Shown here in pieces: positions 34,901-46,900 of a stretch of 64,000 nt of DNA. The notes beneath the pieces were generated by a model. It was given only the letters and a program-made list of their open reading frames with translations. It was not told where the DNA came from and ran no database searches. The translations under genes and the position numbers were made by a program. Positions within the stretch are counted from its first letter, which is position 1. Each line of letters begins with the position of its first letter. This DNA comes from Bolinopsis microptera (taxonomy: Eukaryota > Ctenophora > Tentaculata > Lobata > Bolinopsidae): positions 4,624,359-4,688,358 of the forward strand of contig NC_087075.1 of the NCBI RefSeq assembly GCF_026151205.1, given 5' to 3'.

Positions 34901-37900
34901 CATACACCAAAACTGCCAACCCAAATGACCTCATAGGAAGTTCAGGAACCATCTTGCGCACCCTTTCCATATCACAAAAATTTTGTTTGAGGATTCCCAT
35001 TTTTGTAATCGAGCATTTCCTGGTCAAAGTGCATTTTAGCATTTTTCGCAAAAGCACAATTTGTTTCGTTGAGAGGCTATAAGTCAATCATTTCTAGTGA
35101 TATCGAGCTAAATTTGTTCACAAAATGTGTCCCAGAACTGTTCTACATTCGTGTAAAATGTCATTATCGTATCATTTGGGATGGCAGTTTTAGTGTATGC
35201 CCCCTTCATACTGGATTTCTAAAACGGTTGTTATAGAATTGTTCGGTGCAGCAGGTCTAGTTGTGGAAATGAAAACATACACCTCCACTCTTGTATAAAA
35301 CATACACCTCCACTCTTGTATAAAACATACACCTCCACTCTTGTATAAAACATACACATCCACTCTTGTACTCTTGTATAAAACATACACCTCCACTCTT
35401 GTATAAAACATACACCTCCACTCTTGTATAAAACATACACCTCCACTCTTGTATAAAACATACACCTCCACTCTTGTATAAAACATACACCTCCACTCTT
35501 GTACTCTTGTATAAAACATACACCTCCACTCTTGTACTCTTGTATAAAACATACACCTCCACTCTTGTACTCTTGTATAAAACATACACCTCCACTCTTG
35601 TACTCTTGTATAAAACAGACACCTCCACTCTTGTACTCTTGTATAAAACAGACACCTCCACTCTTGTACTCTTGTATAAAACATACACCTCCACTCTTGT
35701 ACTCTTGTATAAAACAGACACCTCCACTCTTGTACTCTTGTATAAAACATACACCTCCACTCTTGTACTCTTGTATAAAACATACACCTCCACTCTTGTA
35801 CTCTTGTATAAAACATACACCTCCACTCTTGTATAAAACAGACACCTCCACTCTTGTATAAAACATACACCTCCACTCTTGTATCGTGTGTCTAGATGTA
35901 GCCACATTTAAACACTTCTGCTAACTTCTTCTAACTGATTGTAAATATCTAACTGTTTTCTTTCTGTCCTCTAATTTTCCATAACAGTTCTGTTCAGCTA
36001 TGAAAAGCAGATCACTTACCAAAACACTTTTATGTTCAGCTATGAAAGGTTTAAAAGTGTCCGTAGTAAGATGAGCCACAGGGCTCTCATCCTCCTCAGC
36101 CCAAGTAGTCTCCTCCTTTGTTTCTGCCTCTTTAACATCCTCGGTCGGGTTCTCCAACCATGATATCATACCTGGAGTGTTAGGGGTCAATAAGGGGTCA
36201 ATTACACGGAATGTGAATGATTAGTTAAGTAATTACCTAATTACATTAGATGTAATTAGGTAATTACTGATATTACGTGGAGTATAACGAAGTAATTAAA
36301 GGTCATTATAACTGGGATATGTGGGTCAATGGGTGTGTGGGGTGTAATTATACCGATTGTTATGTAATTATCCCAATTATAAATGATATGGGAAATATTC
36401 TTGACGTAGCGAACTGAACACTTATTATAGTATAGCGTAAGGTTACCAACCATAGCATATTTTGCAAGTATTTGCATATTTTGCATAATTTGCATAGTTT
36501 TAACAAAAGTTGAATTCTACACAGTAAATAAACACATTGTTGTAATACTCAAGGTATTCTAGAAACACTGCATTTTTGTTACTTACTGCTACATAAAGCT
36601 GAAATCTAAAGTTTCAGTACTGGACCAATAAATACAGTTTCACCGCACAGTAGAAAGAAGAAATACCACCTTGACAAGACTGGTCGACTGGAGTTAGAAG
36701 TATCAAAAGCAGTTAGAAGTATAACAAGCAGTTGTGGTTGACGGTCATCTGTCCATCCTTGCACTGATAATCAGCGGAGTTCCACAAGGTACGGTTTTGG
36801 GGCTGATCCTTTTCTTGATTTTCATCAATGATATCGAACATTGTATCATGCACTCTATAATTCGATGTTTTGTTGATGACACTCGCATATCCATTGCTAT
36901 CAAATCAGAGCATGACGTCAAGCTCCTCCAAAAATATCTGCAAAATGTCATTGATTGGTCTGAAAGAAATAATATGGCCCTTCACAAATACAAATTTGAG
37001 TACATGTGTCACAAATTCAACCACCAATATATTCCATTTGTGGTTGAACATTATCAATACTCAGTTTCCAAAGACACTACACTTGAGCCAATACATCAGC
37101 TCAGGGATTTAGGCGTCATAGTGTCAAGTGATCTCTCTTGGTCCCCTCACATACGAGCCAATGCAGATAAAGCTCGCCAAAAAGCATCATGGGTTCTCAG
37201 TGTATTTCACACACGATCTCACTCCATCATGCTGACGCTATACAAATCAATGGTTCGAAGTCTGATTGAATATTGATGTCCATTATGGCATCCCTCAAAA
37301 ATCAGCGATATCCAAGAACTGGAGAGTGTACAGAAAGCATTCACCGCCAGAATATCAGGAATGCGCAATCTCTACTACTGGGATCGCCTGGTCAATCTAT
37401 CTCTGATGTCTCTTCAACGAAGGCGGGAGCGATTCATCATTCTCCATAAGTGGAAAATCCTCCACGGAAAGACCAACAATGATCTGAACGTTCTATTTGT
37501 TTCACGCCCAAGGCTTGGAAACCTTGCAGTAATTCCATCAAAACGTAGAACCAGTTCAACAGCAAACCTCACCTTGTTTGACAACTCATTTGCAGTTCAG
37601 GGACCTAAATTGTGGAATACAATCCCCTACCATCTGAATGGTAATGGTAATCAAATTAAAGATCTGGAGCACTTCAAAGATAAGCTCACAAAGTTCATGT
37701 TTTTTCTCCATGATAAGCCGCCGATCAAGGGGATATACTCCTCCAAATAAGAACTCTCTGCTGTGCTGGCGCAACGAGCGAGACTTTACTTCGCTATGGG
37801 GTGGTCAGAAGATGTGATGGCCCCGTCAAATTTTTACGAAACTCAACATATGTCACATATGTAGGTGATACACAGAATAGTGTGACTACTGAGTGTGTCT

Positions 37901-40900
37901 ACTGAGTGTGTCTACTGAGTGTGTCTACTGAGTGTGTCCACTGAGCGTGTCTACTGAGCGTGTCTACTGAGTGTGTCTACTGAGTGTGTCTACTGAGTGT
38001 GTCTACTGAGTGTGTCTACTGAGTGTGTCTACTGAGTGTGTCTACTGAGTGTGTCTACTGAGTGTGTCTACTGAGTGTGTCTACTGAGTGTGTCTACTGA
38101 GTGTGTCTACTGAGTGTGTCTACTGAGTGTGTCTACTGAGTGTGTCTACTGAGTGTGTCTACTGAGTGTGTCTACTGAGTGTGTCTACTGAGTGTGTCTA
38201 CTGAGTGTGTCTACTGAGTGTGTCTACTGAGTGTGTCTACTGAGTGTGTCTACTGAGTGTGTCTACTGAGTGTGTCTACTGAGTGTGTCTACTGAGTGTG
38301 TCTACTGAGTGTGTCTACTGAGTGTGTCTACTGAGTGTGACTACTGAGTGTGTCTACTGAGTGTGTCTACTGAGTGTGTCTACTGAGTGTGTCTACTGAG
38401 TGTGTCTACTGAGTGTGTATACTGAGTGTGTCTACTGAGTGTGTCTACTGAGTGTGTCTACTGAGTGTGTCTACTGAGTGTGTCTACTGAGTGTGTCTAC
38501 TGAGTGTGTCTACTGAGTGTGTCTACTGAGTGTGTCTACTGAGTGTGTCTACTGAGTGTGTCTACTGAGTGTGTCTACTGAGTGTGTCTGCTGAGTGTGT
38601 CTGCTGAGTGTGTCTGCTGAGTGTGTCTACTGAGTGTGTCTACTGAGTGTGTCTACTGAGTGTGTCTACTGAGTGTGTCTACTGAGTGTGTCTACTGAGT
38701 GTGTCTACTGAGTGTGTCTACTGAGTGTGTCTACTGAGTGTGTCTACTGAGTGTGTCTACTGAGTGTGTCTACTGAGTGTGTCTACTGAGTGTGTCTACT
38801 GAGTGTGTCTACTGAGTGTGACTACTGAGTGTGTCTACTGAGTGTGTCTACTGAGTGTGTCTACTGAGTGTGTCTACTGAGTGTGTCTACTGAGTGTGTC
38901 TACTGAGTGTGTCTACTGAGTGTGTCTACTGAGTGTGTCTACTGAGTGTGTCTACTGAGTGTGTCTACTGAGTGTGTCTACTGAGTGTGTCTACTGAGTG
39001 TGTCTACTGAGTGTGTCTACTGAGTGTGTCTACTGAGTGTGTCTACTGAGTGTGTCTACTGAGTGTGTCTACTGAGTGTGTCTACTGAGTGTGTCTACTG
39101 AGTGTGTCTACTGAGTGTGTCTACTGAGTGTGTCTACTGAGTGTGTCTACTGAGTGTGTCTACTGAGTGTGTCTACTGAGTGTGTCTACTGAGTGTGTCT
39201 ACTGAGTGTGTCTACTGAGTGTGTCTACTGAGTGTGTCTACTGAGTGTGTCTACTGAGTGTGACTACTGAGTGTGTCTACTGAGTGTGTCTACTGAGTGT
39301 GTCTACTGAGTGTGTCTACTGAGTGTGACTACTGAGTGTGTCTGCTGAGTGTGTCTACTGAGTGTGTCTACTGAGTGCGTCTACTGAGTGCGTCTACTGA
39401 GTGCGTCTACTGAGTGTGTCTACTGAGTGCGTCTACTGAGTGTGTCTACTGAGTGTGTCTACTGAGTGTGTCTACTGAGTGTGTCTACTGAGTGTCTACT
39501 GAGTGTGTCTACTGAGTGTGTCTACTGAGTGTGTCTACTGAGTGTGTCTACTGAGTGTGTCTACTGAGTGTGTCTACTGAGTGTGTCTACTGAGTGTGTC
39601 TACTGAGTGTGTCTACTGAGTGTGTCTACTGAGTGTGTCTACTGAGTGTGTCTACTGAGTGTGTCTACTGAGTGTGTCTACTGAGTGTGTCTACTGAGTG
39701 TGTCTACTGAGTGTGTCTACTGAGTGTGTCTACTGAGTGTGTCTACTGAGTGTGTCTACTGAGTGTGACTACTGAGTGTGTCTACTGAGTGTGTCTACTG
39801 AGTGTGTCTACTGAGTGTGACTACTGAGTGTGTCTACTGAGTGTGTCTACTGAGTGTGTCTACTGAGTGTGTCTACTGAGTGTGTCTACTGAGTGTGTCT
39901 ACTGAGTGTGTCTACTGAGTGTGTCTACTGAGTGTGACTACTGAGTGTGTCTACTGAGTGTGTCTACTGAGTGTGTCTACTGAGTGTGTCTACTGAGTGT
40001 GTCTACTGAGTGTGTCTACTGAGTGTGTCTACTGAGTGTGTCTACTGAGTGTGTCTACTGAGTGTGTCTACTGAGTGTGTCTACTGAGTGTGTCTACTGA
40101 GTGTGTCTACTGAGTGTGTCTACTGAGTGTGTCTACTGAGTGTGTCTACTGAGTGTGTCTACTGAGTGTGTCTACTGAGTGTGTCTACTGAGTGTGTCTA
40201 CTGAGTGTGTCTACTGAGTGTGTCTACTGAGTGTGTCTACTGAGTGTGTCTACTGAGTGTGTCTACTGAGTGTGTCTACTGAGTGTGTCTACTGAGTGTG
40301 TCTACTGAGTGTGTCTACTGAGTGTGTCTACTGAGTGTGTCTACTGAGTGTGTCTACTGAGTGTGTCTACTGAGTGTGTCTACTGAGTGTGTCTACTGAG
40401 TGTGTCTACTGAGTGTGTCTACTGAGTGTGTCTACTGAGTGTGTCTACTGAGTGTGTCTACTGAGTGTGTCTACTGAGTGTGTCTACTGAGTGTGTCTAC
40501 TGAGTGTGTCTACTGAGTGTGTCTACTGAGTGTGTCTACTGAGTGTGTCTACTGAGTGTGTCTACTGAGTGTGTCTACTGAGTGTGTCTACTGAGTGTGT
40601 CTACTGAGTGTGTCTACTGAGTGTGTCTACTGAGTGTGTCTACTGAGTGTGTCTACTGAGTGTGTCTACTGAGTGTGTCTACTGAGTGTGTCTACTGAGT
40701 GTGTCTACTGAGTGTGTCTACTGAGTGTGTCTACTGAGTGTGTCTACTGAGTGTGTCTACTGAGTGTGTCTACTGAGTGTGTCTACTGAGTGTGTCTACT
40801 GAGTGTGACTACTGAGTGTGTCTACTGAGTGTGTCTACTGAGTGTGTCTACTGAGTGTGTCTACTGAGTGTGTCTACTGAGTGTGTCTACTGAGTGTGTC

Positions 40901-43900
40901 TACTGAGTGTGTCTACTGAGTGTGTCTACTGAGTGTGTCTACTGAGTGTGTCTACTGAGTGTGTCTACTGAGTGTGTCTACTGAGTGTGTCTACTGAGTG
41001 TGTCTACTGAGTGTGTCTACTGAGTGTGTCTACTGAGTGTGTCTACTGAGTTATTAACGACAGCAGAATATTATATTCGGTTTTATTAAACATCGTCCAT
41101 TGGTCTGGATATTCCAAGTGGGAGTCCGACACGTGACATTGATTAACCAATCAGCGTCCAGCACTGACCAATCAAAAGATGAATAATTATCACGTGACTG
41201 CCTCCCTATACCAGCATCTTAACCACAGTATAATCATGTGTAACTGACAGTTTTATTAGACCCCGGTTACTATTATGCTGTGTCTAATCTACCGCTATAT
41301 AATATTATGAATATTATTATTAAGTTATTATTAATATTATGTATATTATGTATATTATTATAATATAATATATTATATTATATATTTGGTGCTGTGTTAT
41401 TAACCTTTTGTAGATTCTATTCGTGTGTGTAACATTATTGTAATGTATTATTGGTACACAACAGTGTGTACCGTGATTGTCAAGTTCGTTATAATAATGT
41501 ATCCTTATTTAATCTACTATTATAATATTATGCACTACTTAAACAACTAATACACTATTTTATTTATTTTGCACTATTTAATCTACTGTTATGTTTTGCA
41601 AGAGTCCACTGTTGGGAGAAGATTAATATTAATTAATTAATAATATTAAGCTCTTTCAACTATATACATTTACTACTATACTCCTCGTCAACAAATCTAA
41701 TAGATTTGTACTGTTGTAATTAATTTAAATAGAACGGAAATAAAAACACACTGTAAAGATTAATACCGTCAACCATGTGGGTCTACACATTGAGTCAGTT
41801 ACTAATTCTGAAAACACCCTCATCTGGTAGCACTTAAGTCTAAACCCACGTTGTTGGGTTGCTAGCTTTGGCCTTTTAATCAATAGATTACCCTGAAACT
41901 CTGAAACCTTCTATAGAATAATCTAGAACTTGATATGGGCTAACACAATATCATAACACATTGCACCACATGATCAGAAACAATAGCAGTGAGCAGCTAA
42001 TTCTAAAAGCTTTAAGGGGGATAGTCTTAACCTGCCCTTTAACTTACCGGATCTTACCGGATCTTACCACTTCTTACCAGAGTTAACCGCAACTTGCCCC
42101 AACTACCTCTAACTAACCGTAACTAGCCACTAATGTAATAACACTGGTCCATCACAAGATTTAGACCAGTGCATATAAATATGTGTGCTGCTTTTAGCAA
42201 CTTAGAGTTTTACAAGAGTTTTAGTTAGCTGCGACTGAGCTCTCAGAATGACCTAGTGCTCGACCGACCTATACTACTGGTTATGCGTCCATGCTCTCAG
42301 TCCAGCTCCCTTCTCCAGATATGAAGTTTTGTTAAAGACACATTGATGTAACCTTCACTTCTACTATTTAAACATTTTATTAAAGAGTGTCTTAAGTGTC
42401 CCAACATCAAGGCTGTTATAAAAGAACCCTAAAATAGAGGACAGTTAACAACGTCCCACAACTTTGGATTATTCTTGTCCATTTTATTCTGGTTTCTAGA
42501 AGTTTTCATCTCCAAACTCAACTGTTACTTTAAAAAATCTAATTTAAATTAGTTACTTTATTTAATTCAGAGATCTAGTTAATGTGATAGTTAGTGATAT
42601 TATCTTACTTGAACAGTTAAATAGTAGTAGTGTATTTAAAGTGCTGTGATTTAATTAATTAAGATACTTACATAAAATGTGTCGATTAAAAAGTTCTGTG
42701 AAACTAAAAAAGGTAAGGAGGAAATTGTATAGTAATCAGTAGTCAATGACTAGACATGACTATACAATATATCATAGTTACTACACAACATAGCATAGTT
42801 ACTATAATATAATATGATATAATACGTATATATATAGTTACTATACAGCAATGGAGGTGGAGCATGCAGTTAGTAATTATGTGTGTAACACTATAGTTAA
42901 TATACAAGATAAAAGTATTTCAGGTTAAGTAGACGGAGTAGTTTACAAACTAGCTGTTTACAAACTAGCTGTTTACAAACTAGCTGTTTACAGACTATCT
43001 GTTTACAAACTAACTTTTTACAAACTAGCTGTTTACAGACTAGCTGTTTACAAACTAGCTGTTTACAAACTAGCTGTTTACAGACTAGCTGTTTACAAAC
43101 TAGCGGTTTACAAACTAGCTGTTTACAGACTAGCTGTTTACAAACTAGCTGTTTACAAACTAGCTGTTTACAAACTAGCTGTTTACAGACTAGCTGTTTA
43201 CATACTAGCTGTTTACAAACTAGCTGTTTACCTAACAAGGACCCTGACGCTCTAACAGGCAGCTTCCCATTATTTGCTATGTGTTTAAACACTGAACAGC
43301 TACAAATTATTACTCAACATTAACACATTATTTAATAGCTACTTATTGTAAATAGTAAAATAAAATTCACCATCTTTAGTCCTCTGTCCAGTAAACTTGT
43401 ATTTGAAAGTTCCCTTCTCAAAGTATAGTATAGTAGGGAAGCTGGACACGTTGTACTCTTGAGATGGACCTGTTCCTTGTGAACCGTCCGAGTTAACACC
43501 TACCAGCAGTGCACGTCCTGCGGAGGAGGGAGCTTTACAAATAAGGTTATGAATTTTACATTTTGTAAGAATATCTAATTTGGGTCATAGACTAGAATAA
43601 CCATGTCATAACCATGTCATAACCATGTAAAACCATGTCATAACCATGTTAAACCATGTCATAACCATGTCATAACCATGTCATAACCATGTCATAACCA
43701 TGTCATAACCATGTCATAACCATGTCATAACCATGTCATAACCATGTCATAACCATGTCATAACCATGTCATAAACATGTCATAACCATGTCATAAACAT
43801 GTCATAACCATGTCATAACCATGTCATAACCATGTCATAACCATGTCATAACCATGTCATAACCATGTCATAACCATGTCATAACCATGTCATAACCATG

Positions 43901-46900
43901 TCATAACCATGTCATAACCATGTCATAACCATGTCATAACCATGTCATAACCATGTCATAACCATGTCATAACCATGTCATAACCATGTCATAACCATGT
44001 CATAACCATGTCATGATTTGATTTGAAACTTTTACAAAATAGCAAGTATACAAATGTACAGCAATTCGAACAAACATATAAAATAGGCCGAAATGTATAA
44101 ATGCTAAAAAGCGTGGGTCAGTGAAACAAGTACAGAGGACAACTTTCAGAACAGGAGTTTTTTGGCCGCCCAAAGTCTCAATAACATCACCTCCACCTAG
44201 TAATAAATTATGAAACGTGAAAAGTGTGAAACAATCAAATAATAATGTATTTATATAATATAATTGTCTCTCAAATACAGATAACGTCCGTAAACTCTTA
44301 AAATACTCCTACAAGTACATATTATACTGATCGGTGTCCGAGAAACATGAATTACGTCATCATGGTGCCTTCTTAACCCGGCTACAGACCTTCCCGTTAC
44401 GGATGTAGTGGTCGAGATGAGTCTGTTCAGTCCTCTTCTTCTTCAGGTCAGTTACCACGTTCTTCCTTGCTGCACGCTCTTCACTGGATCTATCAGGACA
44501 GATCCATACATCTTTGTGTGCATCAGCCATCCTCAGTCTCCCTGTTTTCATCAGAATCTGATGAACTGCTGTTGAGCTTGGGACGGTGATCTTGACTGGT
44601 CGGATAGCCGTGATACCTGGCCTCTTCCAGCCGACTCTAGTCGCTTCAAAATGAGGTTTCTCCCCGATCTCCTCCAATACTGCGGTTACCAGAGCTGGAA
44701 GCTGTTCTCCATCCTCTTCTTTCAGTCCAAACACTATCAGATTCTTGCTCCTGTCCTCCTCTGCAGCCACACTCTTCATTACATTCTTCAGAATTTTACT
44801 GTTGCAGACCGCGCCATTTGTGCTGTTCTTTTGTACCGCGGCACTGTAGCTCTTAATCCCTGTCTCCACCGTTGTTTGTACTGTCTCTTCAACTGACGTC
44901 TTAAACAACTGTAGTTGTTCGTCCTTCTGCACTAGCAACTGGTCCTGCAACCTGACCATCTTTTCCTTGTCTGCTAGTGCTTCCGTCTTGAGGCACTCAA
45001 CGATTTCCATCATAGCGCTCATCTGACTACTCTGCCGTCGTACGAGGTCTGCTGCTTGCATAACCCATTCTGCCATATACCTTTTATAGATAGACGGAGA
45101 CATGAGTATTTCTTGGTCCATATCTCCACGAATTTCGAAGTTTTCTAATTTCAGTTGTCTTGCCATCGAAGTGAACCATCTATCAGCACAGCCCTCTACA
45201 TCTTCTTTTTCTTCATAGTTGAAATCCTTGAGTTTCTTCTGAGATCGGGTCAAATGTAAATCATCCTCCGTGGTGTACATTGTATAGTAATGTACAAGTA
45301 TACACACGCAAAGGCTTACTACGCGGTAGCAGCAAACTGAACTTATCGCAAAGTTACAAAAGATAAGAGAGCTCGATAATTGCAACGTAAGCTACACACA
45401 CTACACACTACTACATAACCATGTCATAACCATGTCATAACCATGTCATAACCATGTCATAACCATGTCATAACCATGTCATAACCATGTCATAACCATG
45501 TCATAACCATGTCATGACCATGTCATAACCATGTCATAACCATGTCATAACCATGTCATAACCATGTCATAACCATGTCATTATCAGAATATTTAGATCA
45601 TTTGTTACTATTAATAATACTTCTCACCTTTCATAGCAGTAGCAGCTCCGTTAAACTCAGGCTTCATTCGTTTACAATGTCCACACCAAGGTGCATAGAA
45701 CATGGTCAATATGGGCAGCTCTGTCTTTCTCAGTAACCTGTTTATAATTTAATTATGAAGTGGAAATCTGGTTCGTTTGATATTTCACACATTACATTTA
45801 GCATACTTGATTTAAACAGCAGATTTAAAGAGAGCTGTTCTGTAAACCACGTTTGTGATTCAGACTGTTAACCATTCTACCACTTTCAATATTAAACTGT
45901 CAATTTGCTTATTGATGAAGAAGAAGAAGACTGACCGTTTGAAGGATTGATAATCGAGGTGCATTACATCTTTAGAAGCTTCCTCTTCAGACCAAGGAAC
46001 GTCTCCCATCGGATCTTGTAAGAACAACACCTGCGAGTTAGAGTGAAGTTAGAGTGAAGTTAGAGTGAAGTTAAAGTGAAGTTAGAGTGAAGTTAGAGTG
46101 AAGTTAGAGTGAAGTTAGAGTGAAGTTAGAGTGAAGTTAAAGTGAAGTTAGAGTGAAGTTAGAGTGAAGTTAGAGTGAAGTTAGAGTGAAGTTAGAGTGA
46201 AGTTAGAGTGAAGTTAGGGTGAAGTTAGAGTGAAGTTAGAGTGAAGTTAGAGTGAAGTTAGAGTGAAGTTAGAGTGATTTGTAGAGTTTCAGATGGTAGT
46301 TTATCCGAATAAATCACTTATGTGTTAACACATTTCATGAAGAGAATGGAATATCATGTATGGTTTATAAATTGGAAAATTGAAGCTCAAATAAAATGAA
46401 CCAATCATACCATAGACTCCTCTGTCTGTTTTCTGTCGTACTCCTTGTTGAATTCTCCGTTGTTGTAATGGTTGAGAAGGTAAGGCTTTGGTGACATCTG
46501 AAATTAAAATTTTGTTATAAGGTATTATACTATAATCCTAATAACCTTATTAGGCTAATAAGGTCACTTTAAATAACGATTAAAAGCTCGGGTAAAATAA
46601 TATCATTTCTAATATTGGTATCACCTTGAACTTTGTTACATGGAATGGGATAGCAAACATGAAATGAGATCATAATGTCAAACCTTTTTACACATTTTTA
46701 AACACATTTTGGCAGCATCAGTAACCATAATGTCAAACCTTGAGCTTTATACACATTTTGGCAGCATCAGTAATCATAATGTCAAACCTTGAGCTTTTTA
46801 CACATTTTGGCAGCATCAGTAATCATAATGTCAAACCTTGAGCTTTTTAAACATTTTGGCAGCCTCAGTAATCATAATGTCAAACCTTGAGCTTTTTACA

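Noticed and set aside
35190..35907. Several overlapping frames of more than 200 codons on the minus strand
   Set aside because: All are translations of the 25/33-bp array in PDIA5 intron 7, in three frames of the same strand.
37881..41051. CRISPR-like regularity of the long arrays
   Set aside because: Units are directly tandem with no unique spacers, and the DNA is animal.
42897..43292. Cys-Lys-Gln-Leu-Val repeat frame on the minus strand
   Set aside because: It lies inside PDIA5 intron 6 and follows from a 15-bp unit.
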